This document shows positions 1 to 8,700 of a DNA stretch of 28,783 bases, piece by piece; within the stretch, counting starts at the first letter, position 1; every line of letters begins with the position of its first letter. Source of the DNA: Desulfobacteraceae bacterium (GTDB lineage: Bacteria > Desulfobacterota > Desulfobacteria > Desulfobacterales > Desulfobacteraceae). A program made the translations under genes and the position numbers. Below the pieces are notes generated by a model. It was given only the letters and a program-made list of their open reading frames with translations. It did no database searches and was not told where the DNA came from. The stretch lies in NCBI GenBank assembly GCA_011390435.1, contig JAABSK010000009.1:1-28783 (forward strand), written 5' to 3'.

Positions 1-1197
1 TCGGACCAGCACGCCAAGGCCATTGCCCAGCGGGCCATGGGCCGGCTGCAGCACATCAAAGACGCAACAGTATTTGCCTTTATTCCCCCGCCGATACAGG
101 AGCTTGGCAACGCAACCGGGTTTAACTTTCACCTGATCGACTCGTCCGGACAAGGACACCAGGTGCTGTTAAATGCCAGAAACCAGATGCTGCAACTGGC
201 GGCACAGCATCCCCGGCTGTCCGGTGTCCGTCCCAACGGTCTGGAAGATGTTCCCCAATACCAGCTGGAGATCGACTATGAAAAAGCCCATGCCCTCGGT
301 CTGCCCACCACAGCGATCACCAGCACTCTGGCAGCGGCCTGGGGCGCCAGTTACGTCAATGATTTCATTGAAAAAGGGCGGGTCAAAAAAGTGTATCTGC
401 AGGGCGACGCTCCCCACCGCATGCTTCCCGGCGATATCGGCAAATGGTATGTCCGGAACGCGTCCGGAACCATGGTCCCGTTTTCCGCGTTTACCCAGGG
501 TCACTGGACGTACGGCTCTCCAAAGCTGGAACGATACAATGGCAGGGCATCCATGGAAATTCTGGGAGCGCCTGGAGAAGGTGTCAGTTCAGGAGATGCC
601 ATGGATTTGATTGAAACCCTTGCAGAAAAGCTTCCCCAGGGAATCGGGCTGGAATGGACCGGGATTTCCCACGAAGAAAAAAAAGCAGGCACGCAGACCG
701 GTCTGCTGTATGGTGTATCCCTTGTTTTTATCTTTTTGTGTCTTGCCGCCCTGTACGAAAGCTGGTCCATTCCCTTTTCCATCATGCTGATTGTTCCGAT
801 GGGCATTGTCGGATCAGTGATTGCTGCCGTGCTGGCCGGACTGTCAAACGACGTGTATTTCCAGATCGCCCTTCTGACCACGGTTGGTCTTGCAGCAAAA
901 AACGCCATTTTAATTGTTGAATTTGCAAAAGCGCTTCACAACAGCGGCATGTCCGCTGTTGAAAGTGTCAGAGAAGCCGCTGGAAAACGGCTGCGCCCTA
1001 TTTTGATGACCTCTTTTGCCTTTGTGCTGGGAGTCACGCCGCTGGCCATCTCCAGCGGAGCCGGGTCTGCCAGCCAGAATGCCATTGGTATCGGTGTCAT
1101 CGGCGGAATGGCAGGGGCAACCACCCTGACCATTGTGTTTGTTCCCCTGTTTTTCGTTCTCATTGAAAACCAAAGCAGGAAAAAAAGATCCGCATGA
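1..1197 (+). CDS. RND (AcrB/HAE1-type) efflux pump inner-membrane subunit, 5'-truncated by window edge
   Basis: The reading frame is open from base 1, so the N-terminal part of the gene lies outside the window; about 398 residues are visible. They correspond to the C-terminal part of a roughly 1040-residue RND proton antiporter that drives substrates through a periplasmic adaptor and an outer-membrane channel. The soluble porter portion comes first, with an AcrB-like stretch [14 protein letters not shown] near the start. Five predicted membrane helices (TM8 to TM12) follow, including the conserved segment [14 protein letters not shown] and then [11 protein letters not shown]. The protein ends in a basic tail (SRKKRSA). 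The matching adaptor and outer-membrane genes are not in view and may lie upstream. The substrate cannot be told from this fragment. It converges on the acyl-CoA ligase gene. Confidence 0.93.
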   Translation, partial: SDQHAKAIAQRAMGRLQHIKDATVFAFIPPPIQELGNATGFNFHLIDSSGQGHQVLLNARNQMLQLAAQHPRLSGVRPNGLEDVPQYQLEIDYEKAHALGLPTTAITSTLAAAWGASYVNDFIEKGRVKKVYLQGDAPHRMLPGDIGKWYVRNASGTMVPFSAFTQGHWTYGSPKLERYNGRASMEILGAPGEGVSSGDAMDLIETLAEKLPQGIGLEWTGISHEEKKAGTQTGLLYGVSLVFIFLCLAALYESWSIPFSIMLIVPMGIVGSVIAAVLAGLSNDVYFQIALLTTVGLAAKNAILIVEFAKALHNSGMSAVESVREAAGKRLRPILMTSFAFVLGVTPLAISSGAGSASQNAIGIGVIGGMAGATTLTIVFVPLFFVLIENQSRKKRSA

Positions 1198-1204
1198 TCG
1201 TTGA

Positions 1205-1246
1205 CTGCTGTTTTCACAGGAATATCAGTCCCCATGAAAACAGCAG
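1205..1246. terminator. 12-bp perfect inverted repeat between convergent genes, possible bidirectional terminator
   Basis: CTGCTGTTTTCA (1205-1216) is the exact reverse complement of TGAAAACAGCAG (1235-1246), with an 18-nt loop. It sits in the 62-nt gap between the stops of the RND gene and the acyl-CoA ligase gene. No T-run follows on either strand, so a classic intrinsic terminator is not certain. The position argues for a transcription-end or mRNA-stabilising hairpin. Confidence 0.5.
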
Positions 1247-1259
1247 CGGATCAAAAGGT

Positions 1260-2885
1260 CTATTCCGGCAGTTTGTAATCCTTGAACTTTTCGCGCAATA
1301 CATTTTTAAGCAGCTTTCCAGTTGCGCCGTGGGGAAGTTCGTCCACAAAAACAACATCGTCGGGCAGCTGCCATTTGGCAAGGGATTTGCTCAAATGGTC
1401 CATGATATCCTGTTTGCTGACATCAGCACCGGGCTGTTTCACTGCAATCACCAGAGGACGTTCATCCCATTTCGGATGGGGTACGGCAATAACCGCAGCC
1501 TCTGCAACACCAGGCACGCCAACCGTCTCATTTTCCACGTCAATGGATGAAATCCATTCCCCGCCGCTTTTGATGACATCCTTGTCCCGGTCTGTGATCT
1601 GCATATAACCGTCCGGATCAATCGTGGAAACATCACCGGTATCAAACCAGCCATCTGCATCCACAGCATCGCCGCCTTCTCCCTTAAAGTAACCAGACGT
1701 GATCCAGGGACCGCGGACCAGCAGGTTGCCATAGGTTTTGCCATCCCATGGCAGCTCTGTGCCGTCGACATCCACAATTTTCATCTCCACACCATATACC
1801 GCCCGTCCCTGTTTCAGGCTCAGGGTCACCAGCTCTTCTTCTGAAATCCCTTCGTGTTTTTTCTTCAGCTGGCAGGTTGTTCCCAAAGGGCTGGTTTCCG
1901 TCATTCCCCAGGCATGGAGAACATCCACATTGAAGTCGTTTCTGAAAGTTTCGATCATGGATCTTGGTGCGGCAGACCCGCCGATAACCGTCCGCTTCAT
2001 CGAAGAAAATTTCTTGTTGTTTTCCCTGACATACCCCAGCAGCATCATCCAGACGGTTGGCACGCCCGCTGAAAGGGTAACCTGTTCCATCTCCATAAGT
2101 TCATAAATGGATTTTCCGTCCATAAGCGCGCCAGGGAGCACCATTTTTGCGCCGCACATGGCACATGAATAGGGAATTCCCCAGGCATTGACATGAAACA
2201 TGGGAACCACCGGCAGGATGGAATCGGTGTTGGAATAACCAATACCGTCCACAGTCAGAGCGCACAGGGCATGCAGAACCGTCGACCGGTGACTGTAAAG
2301 CACACCTTTTGGATTTCCGGTGGTGCCGGATGTATAACACAGCGACGAGGCCGTGTTTTCATCAAAATCCGGCCATTGATACTCTGAACTTTCTGCAGAA
2401 AGAAGATCCTCATAGCACATGACATTCTTCAGCTTGGTCTGAGGCATGTGGGCCTTGTCCGTCATGATGACAAACCCCTTAACACTTTTCAGCTTGTCTT
2501 CAACCGCTTCCAGCAGGGGAACAAACGGAAGATCAAAAAAGAAGTATTTGTCTTCAGCGTGGTTGAGAATATAAACAACATGGTCTGGTGACAGCCGGGG
2601 ATTGACCGTATGGCAGACAGCTCCCATTCCTGATACCCCGAAATACAACTCAACGTGACGATAGCCATTGAAGGCCATGGTGCCGATGCGGTCCCCTTTT
2701 TGCACACCCAGCCGTGTCAGTGCATTGGCAAGCTGTTTGCTTCTTTTTGCACAGTCTGCATAGGTATACCGGTGAATCGGTCCCTCAATGGAACGTGAAA
2801 CGATCTGGCTGTCATGGTACTGTTTTTGTGCATGCTCAATCAGTGATGAGATCAGCAATGGCCTGTTTTGCATAAGACCCAACAT
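1260..2885 (-). CDS. AMP-forming acyl-CoA synthetase (medium/long-chain fatty-acid-CoA ligase, AlkK-like)
   Basis: This 541-residue protein is a complete ANL-superfamily adenylating enzyme. It activates a carboxylic acid with ATP to an acyl-AMP and then transfers the acyl group to CoA. Visible motifs in order are the P-loop-like [11 protein letters not shown], the A5 motif [12 protein letters not shown], the hinge region [16 protein letters not shown] followed by [15 protein letters not shown], and the C-terminal catalytic lysine motif [11 protein letters not shown]. The N-terminus ([12 protein letters not shown]) is typical of the medium/long-chain branch, but the substrate cannot be fixed from sequence. 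A good ribosome site (AAGGAGG, 7 nt before ATG) supports the start. The gene stands alone, between the convergent RND gene and the upstream kinase gene. It could feed the fadN-fadA beta-oxidation enzymes 11 kb away; that link is inferred from pathway logic only. Confidence 0.93.
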   Translation of the reverse strand: MLGLMQNRPLLISSLIEHAQKQYHDSQIVSRSIEGPIHRYTYADCAKRSKQLANALTRLGVQKGDRIGTMAFNGYRHVELYFGVSGMGAVCHTVNPRLSPDHVVYILNHAEDKYFFFDLPFVPLLEAVEDKLKSVKGFVIMTDKAHMPQTKLKNVMCYEDLLSAESSEYQWPDFDENTASSLCYTSGTTGNPKGVLYSHRSTVLHALCALTVDGIGYSNTDSILPVVPMFHVNAWGIPYSCAMCGAKMVLPGALMDGKSIYELMEMEQVTLSAGVPTVWMMLLGYVRENNKKFSSMKRTVIGGSAAPRSMIETFRNDFNVDVLHAWGMTETSPLGTTCQLKKKHEGISEEELVTLSLKQGRAVYGVEMKIVDVDGTELPWDGKTYGNLLVRGPWITSGYFKGEGGDAVDADGWFDTGDVSTIDPDGYMQITDRDKDVIKSGGEWISSIDVENETVGVPGVAEAAVIAVPHPKWDERPLVIAVKQPGADVSKQDIMDHLSKSLAKWQLPDDVVFVDELPHGATGKLLKNVLREKFKDYKLPE

Positions 2886-3011
2886 AAGTACGCCTCCTTT
2901 TTTTAATTCAAATTCACGTTAAGATGGTAAAACTGTTGTTTATCGGTGCTAACGGGGTATTGCCTTTTCTTTAACCCCATATCAAAAACAGATCAAGATA
3001 TCCATGATAAA

Positions 3012-3039
3012 AATATAAAACAGCTCAACTCTTTGGCAA
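3012..3039 (-). promoter_or_regulatory. candidate sigma-70 promoter of the acyl-CoA ligase gene
   Basis: On the minus strand, TTGCCA (3039-3034), a 16-nt spacer and TATATT (3017-3012) give a plausible -35/-10 pair. It lies about 125 nt upstream of the ligase ATG, inside the 170-nt gap after the kinase stop codon. The long leader (about 120 nt) holds no obvious riboswitch fold. Called by eye only. Confidence 0.4.
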
Positions 3040-3055
3040 TGACATCACAAAGCGC

Positions 3056-6000
3056 TTATTCAGCATGGATAATGCAGTTTTTCCCGCTGGTTTTGCCTTT
3101 GTACAGCGCAGTGTCCGCTTTTTTAAGACAGTGGTCAATGTCTGTTTCCAAAGGATCAAACCGGCTGATGCCAAAAGTCATGGAGATGGAAAACCGGTGG
3201 CCGTTAAACACCAGTTCGGTCTGGCAGATTTTTTTTCGGATCTTGTCTGCAATGACGCCGGCTCCGTTGCGATCCGTCTGGGGCAGTAAAAACAAAAATT
3301 CTTCCCCTCCCCACCGGGCCACCACATCCTGCTGCCGAACCATTTCTGTCATGATCTTTGCAGCCGTTTTCAGGACATAATCTCCGCAGTCATGGCCATA
3401 GGTGTCATTCACCATTTTAAAATTGTCAATATCACTCAACATAAGTGCAGCACCCATTTTATGTCTGCCCATGCGGGCTTTTTCAGCAGCGATCTTCTCC
3501 ATCATCTCCCGCCGGTTGGGCAGCCCTGTCAGCAGATCCGTATGGGCCAGCTGCTTGATCCTCTCATAAGCTGCTTCCAGGGCTTTTGTCCGGCTCCTGA
3601 CCTTTTGCTCCAGATTGGCATACAGCCGGGCATTTTCAATGGAAATGGCTGCCTGGGACACAATAATCCGCAGCACCTCAAGGTGCCGGGGGGTAAACAC
3701 GCCTGTGGCCAGGGTGTTTTCCAGATACACAATTCCCACCAGCTGTCCCCGGCTCATGACCGCCTGGCATAGAACAGATCGGGACTGACAGTCTTTGAAA
3801 TGGGCATCCTGGGTAAACTCACCCTCCTGACAGGCATTTTCCAGGATAATGGTCTTACGGGTCCGGGCGACCAGGTGAACCATCGCCTGTGAAAACCCGT
3901 CATGCTGATCCACCGGAGTGGAGGAGAGAACCACCATGGTATTGTCGGCGGTGTTGCACTCTGCTTCCACCAGCAACCGGCCTTTTTCATTCAAAATGAT
4001 ATATCCCTCCTGGGCACCGGCATTTTCCAGAATGATCCGCATCATTTTTTCCAGCAGATCTTTCAGGATGATTTCACTGGATATGGCCTGGGATGCATTG
4101 ACAATCGCTTTCATGTCCAGTCGCTGGGACGGGTCCTGCAGTTTTGCAGCCCTTATTGATTCGTCAGCAGGACAGATCTCCTGCAAAAAAGGATATTGCT
4201 CCCGGTAACGGTCAGCAAGGGCATATCTGCCCAGTTTCATATGGGAGCGATAGGTTTCAACCAGGTATGTCCGGGCAAGACGATCCTTTCCCTGGCGGCT
4301 GAAAAAGGCATGGGCCTGGGCAGTTGCATAAGATGTTTCATAGTCGTATCCATTCTGCCGGCACAGCAAAATCGCGTCATCATACAGATCCATTGCACCG
4401 ATTAAATCGCCGTTTATCTGGGCTTTCATGGCCGCCACCAGCCGGCAGCGGTGGGAAAAATTCACCGGAGAAACCGCATTCCACTGCTGCAGCTGTGTCA
4501 TGTGGACATCAACCTCAGCCAGGAGCACTGCCTGCTCTTTTTCAGATGCCAGGTGAAACACCGCCAACCGGCCCACAGCACCGAAAAACACCAGGGTTGA
4601 AGAATTGATCAACCCCCTGACATGGGATTGATAGGCTTCAGCCTTTTTAAGGTATCCCATGGCATCGGTATAAGCCTCAAAAAAGAACCTCAACAGAAAT
4701 TTAATCTGGTAAAAATTGCTCAACCCAACATAATTCTTATCTTTCAGATACATCTGCTCAGCCTGCTGCTCGTTCAGGTCCTGAGCTGAATCGTTTCCCA
4801 TCAGGCCAACCACCAGCTGCTGCCACAACAGATGGTGGTCAGCGATATGGTGCTGGTTCATTTTTTTGATCCGGCCATAGTGATCTTTCATGAGTTTTTC
4901 CAGCCGGGGCAGGGGCATTCCTGCGGCAAGCGAATAGGTGTCATGCAGAAACAGTCCCAATGCCGCCGCCTCCAGATGACCGGTTTCCATGGCCAGCTGA
5001 TAAACATACAGACCTGCTTTTGCCGATGCACTTGCCGGTTCTGTCCAGTGACGGATCATCAGGTTGTAGGTATTTAATATCGGGGCCATCAGATTTTTAT
5101 TTTCGTATTTTTCCAGTATCTTGAACGCCAGCTGCCCAAAACGCGTACCTGCGGAAATATCGCCAAGACCCACCACCAGGATCACACCATAGGCGGTGAA
5201 GGCAAAGGCTGCCATAGGATGGATGCCATGTTTCAGATGAATCCGGAGCATTTCAAGCCAGAGCATGGTGGACAGCTCCCGGTTCAGGGTATATGCTGCC
5301 GTGGCCATTTCAACCATGATACTGACGGCGGCCTGCATTTTTTCATCTGTCATGTGCGGCAGCCCGAGCAGGTTTTCATCTGTTTTTCCGTTGATATCAA
5401 GCATGATCTTCTGGAGCGCCTGAAAAACCTGCTCTCCGTCAGGCGATTCCGGCAGGCAGACACCCAGTTGCGACAACATGTCAATACCATGGGCAATCAC
5501 AGCATCAAACTGTTTTGCCGCCGTATGCATCTTGAGCAATGGAATGACAAACCCCACCTGGTCCAGAGCCGAACAGGCCTGTTTTCTGCCGGTGGCTGCA
5601 ATGGCCTGCAGCTGGTCAGGCTGGTCCAGAAGATAATAGATCTCAGCCATCTGAACGCGGGCATCCAGGGTGATGTCATCATGCGTTTCCCAGCAGCTTT
5701 CTTCCAGAATCTCCAGCGCGATTTTATAGTAATCCAATGCAGACCGGTACGCTGCAGAGGCCTTGGCTTTTTTTCCGGCATCAAGATTCAGCTGTGCAAG
5801 CTGCAGTCGCTCTCCAGCATCCACCACCCATTCAATCCCTGCATTCAGCTGGTCTGTCACATAAAACAGATTGCCGTCCAAGCGGTTTTTACCGGAATCC
5901 ATCATCAGCTTTTTTCCCAGGCGATAATGAATCCGGCTTTTCTGCTTTCCGTCCAGCAAAGAGTACGCCGCCTCCTGAATCCGGTCGTGCTGATAAAAAT

Positions 6001-7984
6001 AAAGGGTTTCATTTCCATCAATCAACCCTTCCTGGGTGGCGGTTCTGAGGATTTCAAGCGTGCTGTCCACTGACTGGTTTTCCAGAAATGCGATCATCTC
6101 CGGATGGAATCGATTGCCGATACAGGCACAAATCGTGAGAGTCTGTCGGGTTTTTGCATCCAGTTTGTTGAGCTTTTTCACCAGCAGGTCCACCATATTG
6201 TCGGTGACCTTGAGATCTGAAATTTTCTGCGCATCCCACTGCCATTCAAAATTGGAATCCAGATGGATGAAACGCTCATCATAAAGCATTTTTAAAAACT
6301 GGTTGACAAAAAACGGGTTGCCCCCGGTTTTTTTGTGGATCAGTTCTCCAAGTGCCTGGCTTTTGGATTCAGGGCCTTTCAAATTGTCCTGGATCAAAAG
6401 AGAGACATGTTTTTTTTCAAGCGGGGTGACGCAAATCGTTTTCACGGCGATGTCCAGATCCTCAATTCCGCGCAAGAGGATGGAAAGGGGATGATCGCCA
6501 TCAATGGCATCATCCCGGAAAGCACCGATGAAAAACAGATGGGAAATCCATGTGCTGGAGACAATATTTCGGATCATGTCATAGCTGGCAGAATCTGCCC
6601 ATTGCAGATCATCCAGAAACAGCACCAGGGGGTGGTCTGAAGTGGCAAACACACTGATGCATTTTTCAACCACATCATTAAACCTGTTCCGGGTTTCTTC
6701 CGGGCCCAGCTCCGGAACATCCGGCTGGGGACCCATGATCAGTTCAATGTCAGGGATCACCTTACAGGCAACCTGGGCATTGCTGCCCAGTTGTTTTTCC
6801 AGCTGCATTTTCCATCTGTTGATCCGGTCATTGCTCTGGGACAGAATCTGGCGGGTCAACCCCTTAAACGCCTGAATCATGGCCGAGTATGGAACGTCCC
6901 GCCTGTACTGCTCATATTTTCCAGTGATAAACGCCCCTCTCCTGGCGGCAACCGGCTTGTGAATTTCATTGACCAGTGCGGATTTTCCAATCCCCGGCCG
7001 GCCTGTCACCATCATGACCCGGGGCTGGCCTTTGCACACCGCGTCAAAACAGGACAGAAGAGACAGAAGATCAGCTGTTCTGCCATACAGCTTCTGGGGC
7101 AGGTTAAACTGCATGGGGATATCTTTTTTGCCGGGAACAAACGGCTGAATGGTTCCGGTCTCCTGCAGTTGATCCAGGCAGGCACCAAGATCGGCTGCAA
7201 GCCCCAGGGCGCTCTGGTAGCGGTCTTCAGCATTTTTATTCAGCAATTTCAATATGATGTCGGATACGGCCACCGGAATATCCGGATTGACCCGGATCGG
7301 CGCAACCGGTTCAACCGCAAGATGGGAATAGATCATGTCCATGGGATCATCGGAAACAAACGGAACTGATGCCGTCAGCATTTCATACAGGACAACCCCG
7401 AGAGAATAGAGGTCTGTCCGGTAATCCACCCGCCGGTTCATCCGCCCGGTCTGCTCCGGTGACTGATAGGCCAGGGACTGCTGAATCACTTCAGGATTGT
7501 AAATTTCATTGTTTTTCCGGGTTAAAAGAACGGCAATGCCAAAGTCTGAAATCTTCGCATCCTGGCCCTGTTCATCAATGTACAGGTGTGACGGGGTGAT
7601 CTCCCTGTGGACAATCCCTGCCTGATGCAGGATCGCAAGGGACTTGGAAAGACAGACACTGATCCGGAGAAAAAAAATCAGGTCCATCACATGAGTTTTC
7701 ATATAGTGCCCAAGACAGGGAAGCGGATTATCTTCGGTGATAATGAAATATCGCCCGTGATCTTCAAGCACCTCAATGGGCCGGACAATTCCTTTGTGAC
7801 GGATCTGGCTGATCCGCTGGTATTCCTGCCGGACCTGGGCGATTCGTGTCAGGGACGCAGAACGGGTTTTCAGCAGTTTAATCAGAACCGGATGATCAGT
7901 GTCTGTCTTTTTTCCACGGTACACGACTGCGCCGCGGGTTTCAGCAATCTGTTCCGATATGGTGTAGTGTTCAACTGTTTCCAT
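3056..7984 (-). CDS. multidomain signalling protein: kinase-like / AAA ATPase / helical repeats / GAF / GGDEF diguanylate cyclase
   Basis: This 1642-residue protein has five visible parts. Residues 7-270 are a Ser/Thr protein-kinase fold, with Lys36 in PVLIK, Glu54 and DFG at 147-149. Residues 295-560 are an AAA_16-type ATPase, with Walker A GRPGIGKS at 328-335 and Walker B VLFLDD ending at 459. Residues 700-1290 are a long helical region like the TPR-type repeats of such proteins. Residues 1295-1460 are a GAF domain, joined by a coiled-coil-like linker to the last part. Residues 1480-1642 are a GGDEF domain with an intact GGEEF (1559-1563), DIDNFK metal/substrate residues and an inhibitory RxxD site (RQQD) five residues before GGEEF, so c-di-GMP synthesis and product inhibition are likely. 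The kinase catalytic loop reads HREITPSH instead of HRDxKPxN, so kinase activity is doubtful. No membrane segment is seen, suggesting a cytoplasmic protein. The ribosome site is weak (AGGGCGG). Confidence 0.93.
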   Translation of the reverse strand: METVEHYTISEQIAETRGAVVYRGKKTDTDHPVLIKLLKTRSASLTRIAQVRQEYQRISQIRHKGIVRPIEVLEDHGRYFIITEDNPLPCLGHYMKTHVMDLIFFLRISVCLSKSLAILHQAGIVHREITPSHLYIDEQGQDAKISDFGIAVLLTRKNNEIYNPEVIQQSLAYQSPEQTGRMNRRVDYRTDLYSLGVVLYEMLTASVPFVSDDPMDMIYSHLAVEPVAPIRVNPDIPVAVSDIILKLLNKNAEDRYQSALGLAADLGACLDQLQETGTIQPFVPGKKDIPMQFNLPQKLYGRTADLLSLLSCFDAVCKGQPRVMMVTGRPGIGKSALVNEIHKPVAARRGAFITGKYEQYRRDVPYSAMIQAFKGLTRQILSQSNDRINRWKMQLEKQLGSNAQVACKVIPDIELIMGPQPDVPELGPEETRNRFNDVVEKCISVFATSDHPLVLFLDDLQWADSASYDMIRNIVSSTWISHLFFIGAFRDDAIDGDHPLSILLRGIEDLDIAVKTICVTPLEKKHVSLLIQDNLKGPESKSQALGELIHKKTGGNPFFVNQFLKMLYDERFIHLDSNFEWQWDAQKISDLKVTDNMVDLLVKKLNKLDAKTRQTLTICACIGNRFHPEMIAFLENQSVDSTLEILRTATQEGLIDGNETLYFYQHDRIQEAAYSLLDGKQKSRIHYRLGKKLMMDSGKNRLDGNLFYVTDQLNAGIEWVVDAGERLQLAQLNLDAGKKAKASAAYRSALDYYKIALEILEESCWETHDDITLDARVQMAEIYYLLDQPDQLQAIAATGRKQACSALDQVGFVIPLLKMHTAAKQFDAVIAHGIDMLSQLGVCLPESPDGEQVFQALQKIMLDINGKTDENLLGLPHMTDEKMQAAVSIMVEMATAAYTLNRELSTMLWLEMLRIHLKHGIHPMAAFAFTAYGVILVVGLGDISAGTRFGQLAFKILEKYENKNLMAPILNTYNLMIRHWTEPASASAKAGLYVYQLAMETGHLEAAALGLFLHDTYSLAAGMPLPRLEKLMKDHYGRIKKMNQHHIADHHLLWQQLVVGLMGNDSAQDLNEQQAEQMYLKDKNYVGLSNFYQIKFLLRFFFEAYTDAMGYLKKAEAYQSHVRGLINSSTLVFFGAVGRLAVFHLASEKEQAVLLAEVDVHMTQLQQWNAVSPVNFSHRCRLVAAMKAQINGDLIGAMDLYDDAILLCRQNGYDYETSYATAQAHAFFSRQGKDRLARTYLVETYRSHMKLGRYALADRYREQYPFLQEICPADESIRAAKLQDPSQRLDMKAIVNASQAISSEIILKDLLEKMMRIILENAGAQEGYIILNEKGRLLVEAECNTADNTMVVLSSTPVDQHDGFSQAMVHLVARTRKTIILENACQEGEFTQDAHFKDCQSRSVLCQAVMSRGQLVGIVYLENTLATGVFTPRHLEVLRIIVSQAAISIENARLYANLEQKVRSRTKALEAAYERIKQLAHTDLLTGLPNRREMMEKIAAEKARMGRHKMGAALMLSDIDNFKMVNDTYGHDCGDYVLKTAAKIMTEMVRQQDVVARWGGEEFLFLLPQTDRNGAGVIADKIRKKICQTELVFNGHRFSISMTFGISRFDPLETDIDHCLKKADTALYKGKTSGKNCIIHAE

Positions 7985-8055
7985 ATGCCGCCCTGATCTG
8001 GATAAATGCCTGGAAAAATCGTATCACAGAAACACCCGAATCGCTAACATAAAAA

Positions 8056-8673
8056 CTACACTGCCAGATGCTTTTCCACCAGTGCCTGAAGCCGTTCATA
8101 GGGTTTTGCACCCACAAGGATCTCTTTTCCCATCCGAAAAGTGGGAACGGCACGAATCCTGGCGGACTTTGACAACGCCCAGTCTGCATCCACTGCAGCA
8201 CCATAAGCGCGTGTATCGATCACAGCGGCGGCTTCACTGCGATCAAGTCCGACCTGGTCTGCCAGATCCAGCAGAACCGGTTTGAGGGCGATGTTCTTTC
8301 CATCCGCAAAATAGGCCTTGAAAACTGCCATGTGAAAAGAATGCCCCAGGCCCTGAGTTTCCGCCCACAATCCCAGTTCCTGGGCCAGCCGGCTGTTGTA
8401 TGTCTGGGTGCGCTTTCCCATCTCCACGCCAAACTGTGCTGCTGTGGCGCATAATTGATCCATGGCCTTATCCACGCTGACAAGCAGCCCTTTTTGTTGA
8501 AACAATTCCGCCAGGGAAAGGCCGTTTTCCGGGATATCCGGATGCAGCGGGAACGCCCGCCATCGAACATGGATATCATAAGACTGTTCAAGTTTTTCAA
8601 TACTCCCGGTAATGAAATAGCACCAGGGTCAGATATAGTCGGAAAAAATCTCCAGAACAACCGGTTGGGTCAT
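8056..8673 (-). CDS. selenocysteine-containing DsbA/FrnE-family thiol oxidoreductase (in-frame TGA = Sec15)
   Basis: The frame from ATG at 8673 to the stop at 8056 gives 205 residues if the single in-frame TGA (8631-8629, codon 15) is read as selenocysteine. Before it the protein reads VVLEIFSDYI and after it PWCY, so TGA replaces the first Cys of a CPWC thioredoxin-fold active site and the second Cys (residue 18) is kept. The downstream part is typical FrnE-like DsbA: a helical insert, then AVPTFRMG with the cis-Pro loop, then GAKPYERLQ. Length matches the family (about 200-215). AAGGAGAA lies 8 nt before the ATG. No signal peptide is present, so a cytoplasmic disulfide reductase/isomerase role is likely. 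The gene starts 27 nt after copA, on the same strand. A gene caller that stops at TGA would report only 8056-8505 (149 residues) and lose the active site. A pseudogene is possible but unlikely, because the frame is otherwise intact and a SECIS-like hairpin is present. Confidence 0.9.
8595..8617 (-). promoter_or_regulatory. bacterial SECIS-like hairpin downstream of the Sec TGA
   Basis: On the minus strand UUUCA (8617-8613) pairs with UGAAA (8599-8595). A U-U mismatch and a further UAC/GUA stem follow, closing a 5-nt apical loop CGGGA (8608-8604). The loop begins 21 nt after the TGA and has G at its second position. Published bacterial SECIS models ask for a G among the first two loop bases and a loop roughly 16-37 nt from the UGA, and this hairpin fits. 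An alternative shorter hairpin directly after the TGA (CCC-U-GGU with ACC-GGG) is also possible. Folded by eye, with no energy computed. Confidence 0.7.
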
Positions 8674-8700
8674 TTTCTGTTCTCCTTGTTTACAGATGGT

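Noticed and set aside
2886..3055. Possible hairpin GGGGT/ACCCC in the acyl-CoA ligase leader as terminator or riboswitch
   Set aside because: Only 5 bp with a loop of about 15 nt, no T-run and no recognisable riboswitch core; not supported.
5219..6073. 284-residue plus-strand open frame inside the kinase/GGDEF gene
   Set aside because: It is antisense to a clear coding region, has no recognisable domain, and has a composition (many His, Gln and Cys) typical of a shadow frame.
8056..8505. Short DsbA-like gene starting at 8505 (149 residues)
   Set aside because: The family's N-terminal strand and CPWC active site lie directly upstream in the same frame, interrupted only by TGA at the Cys position. 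The start at 8505 has no ribosome site.
8220..8660. 146-residue minus-strand frame covering the selenoprotein's 5' part, read as evidence of a frameshift
   Set aside because: Its translation has no DsbA-like content. The true frame is continuous on both sides of the TGA, so no frameshift is needed.
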